Shown here in pieces: positions 10,159 through 21,583 of a stretch of 60,000 nucleotides of DNA. Positions within the stretch are counted from its first letter, which is position 1. Each line of letters begins with the position of its first letter. The notes below the pieces were generated by a model, which was given only the letters and a program-made list of their open reading frames with translations, did not search any database and had not been told where the DNA came from. This DNA comes from Symbiodinium natans (taxonomy: Eukaryota > Sar > Dinophyceae > Suessiales > Symbiodiniaceae): contig CAJNDS010000913.1 in assembly GCA_905221605.1 (NCBI GenBank), positions 580,836-640,835 of the forward strand. The letters are read 5' to 3'. A program made the translations under genes and the position numbers.

Positions 10159-11086
10159 TCAGGTTGATTTTTTTAGAAACTGGTTTTTTGAAAAGTTGGT
10201 ATGTGGGGTGCCAAACGTTGCTTCAAAGCTTCTTGCAAATACCACACTTCCAGCTGAATTCGAACCTATTTTTGGAGTCTGCACCACCAGATCTACGGTC
10301 TGGAATTGCCTGACATGACTCGTGCATGTTTCGATGGTGATTTGAATCTCAAAGTAGGTATGGTGTGCCTGTACATAGTTTTTTAAGAATGTGATGAAAG
10401 TTGTTTGTTTGTCGTTTAACGTTGCTTTGCCTTTAGGCTTTCCTTTTTCAGCCTTCTTTTTGGGACTTCCTTTTGCCTTGGCTTTCGCCTTAGCATTCGG
10501 GAATTCAGACTTGTTGGCCGTTTCTCCATCCTTGTACCAACAATCGCGGGCATAATGTCCCTTTCCGTGACACACATAGCACTCCACGTCTTTCTTGTTC
10601 TGGCTTTGAGATCGTCTTCCAGCACCTTTGCTGGACTCACGCTTGCCTTTCTGTTCCTTTCCTTTGCCTTTTCTTTTTTCTTCCGTCGCCCTTTCCCTTG
10701 TTGGGACCCCTAAAAGGTTGAAACTTTGTGCCAGGGGCTTCAGACCACACCCTCTGTTGCACTTCAAACTTCAGAGCAACGCGCTTCAAATCTTCAAACG
10801 ATTCGCTCTTGCCATGCAGCAAGCAGTGGCTTCGGCACTTCTCAGGCAAACTTCGCAGCAAAACCATCACCGAATCAGCTTCTTGGATCTGTAATCCCCC
10901 AGCATGTACATCGGAATCGAGACTATTGAGCAACTTCGTATACTTGTTCATTTCATGCTCAATCTTTCGCACAATTTCCGGAATGCTTGGTGCTTTCACG
11001 GTTTGGTTCACCAACTGCGATCGGAAATATAAGCATTCAGCTCGTGATTTCAGGCAAAATTCCTTCGCCAACAATCTCAATGCCAC
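10159..11086 (-). pseudogene. Ty1/copia gag remnant with CCHC zinc knuckle
   Basis: On the minus strand the frame from 11086 to about 10690 matches the copia gag (UBN2-type) pattern: a helix-rich core, EIVRKIEHEMNKYTKLL, then a G..I.EAD..M.LLRSLPEKCR motif and LKRVALKFEVQQRVW. The frame shifts near 10690 into a basic linker and a clean zinc knuckle, CYVCHGKGHYARDCW (C-x2-C-x4-H-x4-C, about 10540-10585), followed by a Lys/Ala-rich linker that ends at 10159. Gag forms the particle that packages element RNA; the knuckle binds RNA. The upstream part of gag may continue to about 11350 in other frames. No protease follows. It faces the copia pol remnant at 4136-7927, so it belongs to a different insertion or an inverted piece. 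Confidence 0.8.
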
Positions 11087-12079
11087 AAAGCCAGACTGTT
11101 AATAAGTGCTTTCACTTTCAACATACGTCTGCAGAACTTTTCTCATGACTTGCAAACGTCTGTCGCAGAATGTGCATCAAGCGTGTCGATCGTTTCTGTT
11201 GTTCCACAGTGAGCCGATCCTGCTTCAGCATGGATTCATCTTGGGTCTTCACTGCATGCATCAACTCATTGGGATTATCGAAAGCTTAACCCAATTCAAG
11301 CCCGCTGGAGGATTCTTTTCCTTGGGGCGGAAAGAAAACGGCGGAGTCAGATTCAGGCTGCTGCGAGCATGAACATCCAACCTGCAGGCTGCCAACTTAT
11401 TGATGATTCGCGTGATGGTGATTTTGTTTTCTGGCACACAATCGCAAAATTCTTCCACACGACTTGGTGCTGCAGTAGTTTTGCCGCCCTGCAAGACCCA
11501 CAAGACCGGCCCACTGTGCCACTGATGTAGTAAAGAGGCGTCCGCTTGCAAAAAAAGCTGAATCTGCTGCTATCCATGCTGAGCTTTCTGCTGACTGGAA
11601 AAGACATGCATCCTGTGGCTTCACTGTGAAAAGACTCAAGGCTGTGCAATCGAATTGAGGTCTCTGCCGTCGTACATGGTGACAGACAAGGCGACGGGGT
11701 CCGTCGTCCAATAAGCGTCTGGCCGAGACTCTGTCTCAATGCGAGCACCGGTGATCACGTTCCATCTAGATTTTGGATGAGGCTATTGTTCCGTAGGAGC
11801 ATTTCATTTCACATCTGTCTGTACAGTGTTCGGAGCAGTGCGAAGAATGCGCAATCTGAATTGGCAAGAGAAATCCACAGCGACATACGAAAGTCATGAG
11901 GAGCTCAGTCAGGAAGATGGTAGTCGGCTGAAAGTGTTGAATCACCATGGTGTGATATGCACATAAGAGATTGAACGCATGCCTTCGCTCTTGCAGAAAC
12001 ATGCACGTTGCCTTGCAGTCTTGTACATCATGAACTCTATTACCCATGCTGTCAGGCGGCTTCTTTTCATACACTATTA
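11087..12079 (-). other. possible eroded upstream gag; otherwise unassigned
   Basis: Minus-strand frames of 96-131 codons (for example 11261-11551 and 11353-11748) overlap each other, but none shows a recognisable domain. Their position directly upstream of the gag core makes an eroded gag N-terminus likely at 11087-11350. Nothing is recognised at 11766-12074. Confidence 0.3.
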
Positions 12080-12166
12080 TTACTAGCGGGCACAGTTAAT
12101 TCGCACGATAAATTCATGCATGCGTGCGTTATCTTCGTGCCCACGTAAACGAGAACAAAATTAGTA

Positions 12167-12208
12167 AAAAGCCCCTATAAGAATACTAAAATTTAAGGAG
12201 GGGCTTTT
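12167..12208. repeat. hairpin, 10-bp stem
   Basis: AAAAGCCCCT (12167-12176) pairs with AGGGGCTTTT (12199-12208) around a 22-base AT-rich loop. It lies in the mitochondrial-type segment. Confidence 0.8.
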
Positions 12209-12222
12209 ATAATATTATGAAC

Positions 12223-12265
12223 GTATTACGGGCGAACACAAGATCTTTTCACTCGCCCGTAATAC
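12223..12265. repeat. hairpin, 13-bp perfect stem
   Basis: GTATTACGGGCGA (12223-12235) is perfectly complementary to TCGCCCGTAATAC (12253-12265) around a 17-base loop. Confidence 0.9.
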
Positions 12266-12546
12266 TATTTTACTGGATTCTTCATTCTAATTCTCTTATT
12301 TTGCTTGTTTAATTGAGTTATAAGAAGTGAAGATATGAATGACGCATGAACTCGATTGAACAACAAGCAAAATTAGGAAAGGAATGAAGAAAGAAGAAAA
12401 ATAGAGAAAAGAATAATGCACGCCAAATAGTAAGTCTTTTTATGAGGCGTGCGCTACGTTCTCTTCGTTCATTCTATTTCATTGTGTTCTCGCTTCACTT
12501 CGTTCATTGAAACACCATTGAAATAGAATTCTCTTCGTAATATTAA

Positions 12547-12586
12547 CCCGGCTTTATAAGGACTAAAAGGACGCATGAAAGCCGGG
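12547..12586. repeat. hairpin, 9-bp stem
   Basis: CCCGGCTTT (12547-12555) pairs with AAAGCCGGG (12578-12586). A similar, shorter GGCGCAC/GTGCGCC pair follows at 12611-12644. Confidence 0.8.
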
Positions 12587-13503
12587 GTGAATATCATGAA
12601 CGAAGTTAGGGGCGCACAGTACAAAAAGCCTTATTTCGTGCGCCATGCAAATAAAATTAAAGGGCAAATTATTAGTGTGAATGTAGCGTGAATACATGAA
12701 CTGCGTTAATTTAATTCACTTCATTCACGTAATAATTTAATGGGAGATTCTGTGAGTTTATTTAGTTCTCTTCACTTTAATAATATTGTGTGCGCTTTTC
12801 TAATTTAATTCGTGCACAAGTTTACAATTAAAGTACAAGCGCAAACAAGATTATGAAAGTAAATAGCTGGTTGTTTCGTTCATGCAATTCATGCGCAAAC
12901 TCGTTCATTTATTCACTTCGTTTACTTGTAATTGCATTCGCTTCACGGTATTAAAGGAGTGAAGGAAAAGAATGCAATGGAAAGAAGTGAATAGGTGAAT
13001 GAACGTAGTGAGCGTGGGAAAGGCGCATGAATGAAGAAAGCAGTGAGTCAGCCGCCCTATCTTGACAGCCCACATTATAATGGTGGTACTACGAAGAGAT
13101 TGGTAATGGCATGAACGAATGAGCGTCAGGAAAAGCCCCAATGATTGGTTGAACGAAGGTAGATTTATTAAGTGAATTGACCACAAGATAGAATGAATCT
13201 TCGGTACACTTCGGGCGGCCATTACAAAGAGTGCGGTTAATAGCGTGTGAGTGTGAATGAATTACATTTCAAAGCCAGTAAATTAATACGGTTATAAGTG
13301 AATGAAATAAGCGCATGAGCCATATTAATATTAGTGCGTAAACTCGTGAACGAAGTGGTCTGTTTCCCCGCGCCCCATTATTCTCTTATCGCGGGGTAAT
13401 AATAATATTAAAACTACATAGAGAGTGCATTAGTTATTGTATTATAACGAGCCCGCGAGGCATGAATATAATGAATAAGGCATGAACGAAGTACAGGAAC
13501 AAA

Positions 13504-14062
13504 GTGAATGCAACATATTTTGTATTACTAACGAAATCTCATTTGCAATCATATCCTTGTCCTTTGATCATAAATTATGTTTGGAATTTTATTACAAATA
13601 TTACAGGAATCTTCTTAGGTTTACATTATACATCAGATATTAATTCAGCATATTTTTCTCTTTCCTTTTTTTTTTTAGAGAAATATATTATGGATGGTGT
13701 TTACGTTATCTTCATTCTAATGGTGTATCATTTGTCTTTCTTTTAATATTTCTTCATCTTGGAAGAGCTATATCTTATGCTTCATATCTTTATAATCCAA
13801 ATACTTGGTTTTCTGGAATTATTATTTACTTCTTCTTAATGAGAACAGCATTTATGGGTTATGTTTTACCTTTAGGACAAATGAGTTTATGAGGAGTTAC
13901 AGTAATTACAAATTTATTATCTCCATTTCCATCTTTAATGGAATGGCTTTGTGGAGGACATTATATTTACACTCCAACATTAAAGAGGTTCTTTGTCTTT
14001 TATTTTCTATTTCCATTTCTTCTTTGTGCTTTTCTTCTTTTTCATATTTTTAATCTACATTT
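13504..14062 (+). pseudogene. cob: mitochondrial cytochrome b fragment (broken)
   Basis: Cytochrome b is the membrane quinol-oxidising subunit of respiratory complex III and is mitochondrially encoded in dinoflagellates. The frame from 13504 carries the early cob segment (KSHLQSYPCPL then [20 protein letters not shown]), with about a dozen residues apparently missing between WNF and ITGIFLG. A T11 run (13666-13676) shifts the frame. From 13677 it continues as [72 protein letters not shown] and FHIFNLHF, where homology stops near 14062. A TGA at 13890-13892 falls exactly where the conserved Trp of the (F/Y)WG motif belongs. The C-terminal third of the protein is absent. It is either a nuclear copy of mitochondrial DNA or a recombined mitochondrial fragment. 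Confidence 0.9.
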
Positions 14063-14079
14063 TCTGAAGCTCCTGCACT

Positions 14080-14427
14080 TCATGCACAATGTTCTGTTTG
14101 AACCGTGCGAAACGAAAACCTCTTTTCCGCCTGCGCACCGACGTTTCGTTGATTTCGCGTTATATCTGCGTTATGGGTGACTGCTTTCCGCATTTTTGGT
14201 TCGTGGGTCCTATCAGGTTTCTTCTTCATCTCGTACTCTTCAAGCGCTAGTCGACTCTTCATCAATTTTTCTTCCCGCTCCTTCTTGCTGTTCGTTGATC
14301 TCTTTGTTCTCTCTTCTCTTTTCCGAACTCTTCCTTCAAATACTCTGCCTTTCTTCATTGAAGACGTCTCTCGTCTTGTCAAGAACAATCGAGCTGCTTT
14401 GGCTTCGGCCTTCACCACGGTCACCAC
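14080..14427 (-). CDS. hypothetical Lys/Arg/Glu-rich frame, doubtful
   Basis: A 115-codon minus-strand frame with a very charged product (TRRETSSMKKGRV, RKREERTKRSTNSKKEREEK). It begins just outside the cob fragment and has no recognised domain. The opposite strand is also open. It could be the end of a gene interrupted by the mitochondrial insertion, or chance. Confidence 0.2.
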   Translation of the reverse strand: MVTVVKAEAKAARLFLTRRETSSMKKGRVFEGRVRKREERTKRSTNSKKEREEKLMKSRLALEEYEMKKKPDRTHEPKMRKAVTHNADITRNQRNVGAQAEKRFSFRTVQTEHCA

Positions 14428-14429
14428 TC

Positions 14430-16330
14430 ACGTGCCTGGAGCTTCACGACATGTCACCGAGCTACACTCTCATTGTCCCTGTAGGCGACAACTGATGCTG
14501 AGATGCAGCCAAGCACCATTCGCAAGCGGGTGCCCCAGGTTGCTCGAATCTTGGCCCAAGGTGGAACGAATCTCAAATCCTTTCTGCGGGTCAAAGCTCG
14601 CGGAATGCGAAAGATGTACGTCAATCCATCACCCGGAGAATGGTGCCAATTGCGCTTGTGCATCCCTTTGATGAGCAGCCCACTTGGCCAAGAGGAACGA
14701 TTGCTGCAGATCTTGCACAGCCATTCCTGCCCTTGCCCTGTCTTTTGCGTTCGTTGCTCGCGGCGTGCTTGAGTCTGCCCTGATCTTTCGTGACATGGTC
14801 CAGAGATTTGAAGGCTTGCATTGCACGTTTGACTGTGTAGTCCATTTAACTCTTCCGCTACCAGCTACTGCTCGACCGCATTACCGGACATGTCGTCAAG
14901 CACGCGCTGCGACAGCCAGCTCTGGCCATCACTGTTTTGAGATTTGCCAGCCATATGTTTTTTGACATCTCAGGGTCAATGCGCCCGACCATATACAGAC
15001 TTACAGACCCCAGAGCAACGAAAAATGCAGTCACGTTCCGCAAATTTTGCAGAATTTTCGCGGTGCGTTGCAGTGTTGAATGGCGCCTTCGAGTCAACGT
15101 TTGCCAATTTGCCACCATTGACCTTTCACCCCATTGCTTGAAATGGCGGTCGGACTTTTGAAAGTTGTTCTCAGTTGTATTTTCATACCAACAGGCTGGG
15201 CCAGGATGTGCCGAAACCCCCGGCACTTTCTCGATCACCGTCCGGGAGCAATGCCTTCCCCAAGGAAAGCCTAGGCATGAATCGACGACAAGCATGGACA
15301 TCAACTCTGCAGGCTTTGAGATACCCGCCCTGCATCACTTTCATCCTGCTCGAAAGCCCGACGCAACGTTGGCCAGAAATGTGTTGTGCACTCGACGCCC
15401 TGTCTTTGGGCGCGGTAGCTGACAGCCAGGACGTTGTCAAGAAATTGCTGACCTCTTGGACACCACACCCGGCACCACCAGTTGGCTCATAGGAGCTGCC
15501 ACTTGTCCATTAGAGAGTGTACAAGGTGAAACGGAAACGATTCGAGATTCCGTACACATGCTGGGCTGCCGCTGGTGGAATACGGACCGCGAGCCCAACA
15601 AGGGTGAGCAACTTGGCAGGGTCAAGCAGCCCCTCGCCAATTGGAACTGCTCACGTTGCTGCGCAGAGCAACACCCGAGGCATCGTGCAGTTCATGCACT
15701 GGATGGGGAGCTCTCATGTGATGCAGCTTTATGACCTCATGTGCCACGCTCCGGAAATATGAGCGCGAAGAAACGGACACCTGCAAACAGGCCGCAGCCA
15801 TCACCAATCTTCAATCAACTCCCTTACCCTTGGCTTACACGAGCCTCGAAGTGCTCCTTATCACCATGCCTTCTCTGTGAGCGCGTGAGGGTGTTTTGTT
15901 ATTCATTTCAAGAGCACTCTTTTCGGCGCAATTGTCGAAACCTGCCACCATATCACTATGCAGTGCTGCTCGGTTCTGGATTGCGCTCCAATGGAAAAGC
16001 AATCAACGCAATTTGGAAACACACAAGCCAAATAGCTATGTCGGAAATGCGCACTTGGGCCAGGGCAGCACGCCCAATAACATTTTTTGGCCACCGTAAA
16101 GGGGTGGTTTTGCCGCTCCCAGCGCGATGCGTGTTTATGACCAGCGCTTGCATAGTGACAGTGGCGTGACCACGATGCGTCGCTCACAAACCGTGACGTG
16201 GACAGGGTTTCCATAGCCAGCGCGTGCAAATAAACGCGGCGCGGTAGCTTGGACACGAAAAAGGCTGCCGGCATGTGCTGCGCATTCAGAACACGATTGC
16301 TCACCGAGTTTGGCAAACCCTAAACTCTGA
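14430..16330. other. no recognisable gene
   Basis: GC-rich DNA with overlapping frames of 60-148 codons on both strands and no domain that I recognise. The longest (minus, 14858-15304) has no family motif. Confidence 0.5.
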
Positions 16331-18739
16331 ACTCTAATGTTGGGTGGCCCTGACAGCAAACAACAAGGGTAGCCGCCACACCGCTACGAGTGCAGTTGGC
16401 GCACCACGTGGTGCAGTTAGCAGCGAATCCATGCGTCAAACGTGCTCTGGCCTGGTTTGGCATACACACCAATGCAGAGGGCATCGGAGGGCTCTGTTGT
16501 TGTGCAAGAACTCCGTGATGTTGATGGGGCCGACTTCCCGGGGTCACCTTGGCTGCCGCGGCCGTTCTTTAAACGCGCGAGCTCGGGTTAAGCCTTGAGG
16601 AATGTGGGGCGTTGCGAGTTGAGCTGAAGCGTCGTGGACGCGCATGTTGTGTGCAGGCTTCAGGCAAATGTCAAACGTGGTGGCCCCAAAGACGGGGATG
16701 TTGCCGCTGGCTTGCCGCTGGCTTGGCCTGCCGCTTACGATTTGCCCGTGATGCTTGATCCTTCGAAACCAGGGTCAACGTTACAAATGCCACCTGCAGA
16801 ACGTTCACGGGGCCGGTGCTTGGTGGTGAGCGTGGCAGAGGGTCTGGACGTTGCTGTTGAGGCACCGTTTTTGACCCGCCGCTGGACGAGCCTCGCCAGC
16901 GCGCCCCATTGACGCCCTGACGGTGCATGGAGCCCGTCAGCTGTGGCGGAGCCTCGGTAGTCGCCGATCCGGACCTTTGTCGAGCAGGCGCATGCAGGTG
17001 TGTGGAAGAGAGATAGCCTGACCGCCCGAAGCCTCCCTTCAGGGTTCCGGATATCAATTGGCAAAATGCATCACGCTGGGGGGAAAATCGTGTCGCCATG
17101 AAGATCGCACTGTATCAACACACATCAACATGCATCCTCGGCGAACTCAGTCGGGTCGCTTGGTTTCGCGATGGGGAGCACGAGACGCGAGCAGGCACGC
17201 GCAGGGCGGCGTAGGATGCCAGCACAGTCCAGCGGTGCGCCGTGCATGCTGGAAATTCCGGATCGGTTCGGTGCTTGCGGTCGGCTGTTTGGTCGAGCGC
17301 AAGGCCTGGTTGGCCCGTGGTCGGGCCTGACGGCCATCTGGGCGTATGGGGCAAACGATCCTCGCATAAATTGCGATCTGCGCACCCTGCAAAAACAGGT
17401 GGCCACTACATCGATCGCTGACGTGCGCACAAGCGGAGCGGTGTTCCCCATAGACGTCCAAGCCTCCGTTGCCGGGCAGCACCGCGGGGCAAGTGGGAGG
17501 GTCCTCCGACGTCTGCGAAAAGGCATGACTCGGTACTCCTCGTCCGGCACTTTGGTGCTGGTGTTCGCAATGTTTGGGCAGGCTCACATGCAATGGGGGG
17601 GCTGGGGATTTTTCCAAATTTCCGGCGATGGCGCATCGATGCGGTGTACTGGGCGTGAGGTGGGAACACGTACTAGCCCTCGAATGACTCTAGAAGCCAT
17701 GAATCCGGAGACCATCAACCCCAATTTCCCAATTGTAGTGCGCATGAAAAAATTTAGGTGGTTGAGGAACTATGCCGATGAGTTCAACCTTCACTGGCCA
17801 AGCAACACCCAGAGCCCCTCCCGACATGGTCGCCCTCGCAACGGTGCCGCTTGCCCCACATGACGAATTCGTTCTTTTCATCGTCGTGATACGGTTGTGC
17901 TGTCATGTTCCGTCAGAAGATAGTTTGATGCCCCAAAGTTTGCCATGCTAGATCTCCAGCCAGCTCGGTATCGCTGCTGATTCGGTTTGTCATTGCGATC
18001 CTTATTAGGCACTCACGACCTTCTCACCGGTCGATGCTGCCATATGCTGCCAGATGCGTCCATGTATTCCAGATGCTGGGTAAGATGAATGCGCAGTTGG
18101 GGCTGCACACTCATGAGCACGCCCTGCAAACACCGTGGACGGCGCGAACCACGCGAACCGTGCAGACGCTGCAGTGTGAGAACGCCCGTGTTGTCCGGCG
18201 CCTGCCCGAGGGCGCGCAGTCTGCCTCCATTCCGCTGCAAAACCCGTAATCCTGCTGCCAAGCAGCGACAAAAAACGCGCCCTTGAAATTGCGAGCCTCG
18301 CCCTTGCCCACTGAGGCTAGTTTCGCACCTGACCTTTGATTGAGCTCATCCATCTCCCTTTGGCGTCCGCTTGGGCGCGTCAAGCTTCTTGTGCATAGCT
18401 TGTAGTGTGGTACATGCTGCTACGGCCCATCGGCAAGCACGTGCGGGTCGCCGGAGGCAGTGGATGTGCAGGATGCCGGGGGTTCGCCCTACGGCCGCCT
18501 TGCTCTCTGCCTTTGGATGGTGGGGTGGACGTATCCTGCATCACCTGGTTCGGGCGCAAGACTCTCAACCAGCCAGGACGCATTGATTTGGCCGTGCAGC
18601 AAGGTGTTTGGCGGCCACTAGCAACGTCAGCCCTAAACCCCTTACCATCCTGAACCACTCTGAACCCAATGAGGTGTTAGAGTTGTTGCTTATTTTATAT
18701 TCAGAAGAAATCCCTCAACAAACTGGAAGGTAAACAAGC
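16331..18739. other. no recognisable gene
   Basis: Frames up to 230 codons exist (17171-17863, plus) but overlap others of similar length on the opposite strand and show no motif. GC-rich DNA lowers stop-codon frequency, which explains them. Part of it (17200-17360) is a dispersed repeat, listed separately. Confidence 0.5.
17200..17360. repeat. diverged dispersed repeat, copy 1
   Basis: Similar to 20775-20935: both contain GTCCAGCG, then TGCTT(G/A)CGGTCG and a GGTTGG(C/T)-type stretch in the same order and spacing. On the minus strand both give a similar short peptide (ALDQTADRKHR here, ALDQAVDRKHR there). Confidence 0.45.
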
Positions 18740-18960
18740 GGACAGCACGAACAGCACGAACAGCACGAACAGCACGAACAGCGCAAACAGCGCAAACAGC
18801 GTGAACCGCGCGAACCCCGCGAACACTGCGACCAACGCGAAACCGCGAACACAGCGAACAACATGAACAGCATGAACGCCGCCGCGGGCATCGCGAACAC
18901 CGCGAACACCGCAGCAAGCACCGCGAACAGTGAGAACAGAACGAAAGCTGCGAACACGGC
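18740..18960 (+). repeat. 9-bp tandem repeat (GCACGAACA) with decaying variants
   Basis: About six clean GCACGAACA copies (18744-18790) grade into variants (GCGCAAACA, GCGTGAACC, GCGAACACC) for a further ~170 bp. The fixed word GAAC keeps the periodicity visible. Confidence 0.85.
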
Positions 18961-20774
18961 GAAAATTGCGAGCAGTAAGCCCCGTGAACACCGCACGCAG
19001 CACGAAAACCGTGAACAGTCCGAGCAGTGCACAAGTCCACGCTGCACGGACAGCCCCATGCAAGCCATCAAACCGACCCGCTGAGCTCCGACACGGATCC
19101 CGGCGATTTCGTTGCACAGACCATGCAACTTGCCGTGAGGCTACACCTGCACATGCGCCTGCCTGCTTCCTCCAGTAGTTGCGGCGGGTTTGCGCACGAG
19201 CTGATGTTTTTCGCTTCGCACTTGTTGCACGTAGTTACCTGCGGTCGGGGTGCAACAGAAAAGCCGCAAAGGACAGGCGAGATGGACATGCACGACGCTC
19301 GTGCGGACGAGAGCGTGCGCAAACTCAACGGGCGATTTGCGTGCTGTCATGGCAATTGTCCATGCTTTTGTCACGCACTTTTCTGCAACCGCCTCAGAAC
19401 GCGCGGTCCCGGTGCAGAGACGGCCTGCGTGGCTCTTTACGCAGCACGGCCGCGGCCAGGCTTGCGATTGTGCTCCGGTGCAAAGGCTCTAACTACGAAG
19501 TGGCACCGGTGTGCCGTGCTGAGCTCCGCGTAAGTTTGTGGGCACTTGCGCCTGGCGGCATTCGCGAGCACCACCCTTGCATGGCATGGGAACCGTCGCA
19601 AGGCTTCCTGTGAAGCCCGACTGGGCTGACAAGCATGGCGTCGTCTTTGCCAAAACAGCAGTCCATTGCGCCGCGCGTCGTGCACGGGAGCATCATCAAC
19701 GCTCATGTCGGCGAGACGTCGGCATGAGGGGATTTTGTGGTTTTCGCATATTTTCCCAAGTCCAGCGCAGTCTCAGCCTACAGGTGGCGCAGGCCTGTTG
19801 GCGCGTCCGGTGTCAAGCGTGCCTGATTCCGCGTGGCGCGAGAGGCGGTCGGTGCCGAAGGCACGACAGCCGCCTGCGTCCCAACCTCGTTCCACGGCGC
19901 CACCGCCAACGGAAGAACTCCGCGCTGCGACGCAACACTGGTGTCCCCCCTTACACGGACGCATCGCCCGCATCCACCGTCGAGTTGGATGGCGCCTCGC
20001 TAAAGGTCGCAGAGCGATGCAAGTGCTGCACGTGCCCCGAGCGCACAAGGGCGGCCCGCAAAAACTGGTCGTCCTCAGATCCGAAATAGGGGGCCTTGCC
20101 GCGGACAGGTCGCCCGTGCGCAGACCCGTGGCACCTTGCAGGCGCAAAAGTCTGTGAAAGAGAACAACAAGAAGGAAGTCGCGACCCTTCGTCCGAAAAA
20201 TCGTAATGCGGCGACCCCACCACCCGGCCAGACCCAGCAATTTCCGATGAATTACTATTTGCACCACGTCTGTTGCGAGGGGGTGCTGCCCGGTGCGAAC
20301 TGTCGCCCACAGTGCTGGCTTGGTGAACTCACGTCGATGTCCAAATCGCGCCAGAATGACACGAGCATCGAGGTCATGGCCCATGGCCTTCCAGCGAGGT
20401 GCCCGTCTCTCAGTAGTCTCGCCCTTGCCGTTGCGCCACTCGGCTCCTTAGTTCACCCGCTGCCGGCTCCTCGGCATCGAGGTCCGATGGTACGAGAAAC
20501 TGCACCCTCAGCGTTCGCCAGTGCTACTATAGTTGCCGCTCCACTTCGCCACAGCCCGAGTTCGCCGCCAGCCTGCCTTCCTCCCCGTTTGCAGGCACAT
20601 GTTGTTGCTGGCGTGTAAACTGGCACAGTTGCCGGTTTTTTTTTTTTGGTCGCACTCTTTTTCGACCCCCAGAGGTTCACAGGGGTCGCACAACCTGGCT
20701 GCGCCTGTGTTACTCGGCTGGGGTCAGGCAGCGGGCGGCCCGTCAGCCGGTCCCCCAACGGGCACTTCCGTGTT
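18961..20774. other. no recognisable gene
   Basis: GC-rich, with overlapping frames up to about 200 codons on both strands and none with a recognised domain. A T10 run lies at about 20637-20646. Confidence 0.5.
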
Positions 20775-20935
20775 GTCGCTTGGTTCTGAGGCGAACGAAG
20801 CGAGCGCTGTCCAGCGTCAGCATAATGGTTGTCTCGCTTCGATGCTTACGGTCGACCGCCTGGTCCAAGGCGAGGGCAGTTGGTCGGCCCGGGATCGGGG
20901 CAGGCTGTCCTGGCGTACCATGCACACCTCAATGC
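20775..20935. repeat. diverged dispersed repeat, copy 2
   Basis: Partner of 17200-17360 in the same orientation, roughly three quarters identical by eye over the best 60 bases. Confidence 0.45.
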
Positions 20936-21583
20936 GGCGTGCGCGGGCACATCGAGGTTGAGGTCGACGTGTGATGCCGGGCACCCATTTCCTTGCAGAT
21001 GTGAGCTGCCTTGCTGTCGTAGCCCACTAGTCGATGCTTTAGATGTGAGGAGCTGCCAGCATTTTTTTTTTGTGACAGTCCATGGGGCCAAGTGGCAGTT
21101 TTCAAGTGGCTTTTGTGACTGCTCCGGACGACGGCGTGTTTTTGGCCATTTTTGGATCCAGTATGCTCCAAGGGCACTCGTTATCTGATGACTAGCTGTA
21201 GGTCCAACCATGGGACCTAGCTTCCCTTTTTGCTTGCTTGCAAGCCTCTTTTTGTTGCCATCATGTGTTGGAGCAGCGCGCCTCGAAAGCAGGCACCAGG
21301 ACGGCGATCTTAACGACATGGACATGCATGGACATGTTTGGACATGCTGAATAAGTTGCGCAGTTTCGACCCAAACTGTAAGCCAGGACCTTTCGCCTAA
21401 GGTGACCGACAATTCTTGGTGCGTCGACTGGCGTTCAACCACTCTCAATGGCGGCTGCTGCAGGAGTCCGGGTTTTGCAAGAACATTCCCCGGATTTTTT
21501 TCGCTGCCCTTGCCGGAAAGATGTCAGGAGGGTGCGGATGTGAAGCTATCGCCGGGGGCTTAGAATAATTGAGTTTTCGCAAC
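20936..21583. other. upstream region of the kinase gene
   Basis: No gene and no recognisable promoter element. Dinoflagellate promoters lack a dependable consensus, so none is called. Confidence 0.4.

Larger units (their letters stand above)
12080..13503. other. mitochondrial-type AT-rich non-coding DNA with hairpins
   Basis: Base composition drops sharply to AT-rich, and short inverted repeats become frequent. Words such as TTCGTTCATG and CATGAACGAA recur. This matches what is known of dinoflagellate mitochondrial DNA, where genes and gene fragments lie among hairpin-forming inverted repeats. It runs directly into the cob fragment at 13504. I did not identify mitochondrial rRNA fragments, although short ones could be present. 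Confidence 0.6.

Noticed and set aside
14062-14115. Possible second mitochondrial gene piece directly after cob
   Set aside because: A short peptide in another frame looked faintly like a cytochrome oxidase segment but is too short and ends at once in a stop.
17171-17863. 230-codon plus-strand frame
   Set aside because: GC-rich DNA with equally long frames on the other strand and no motif.
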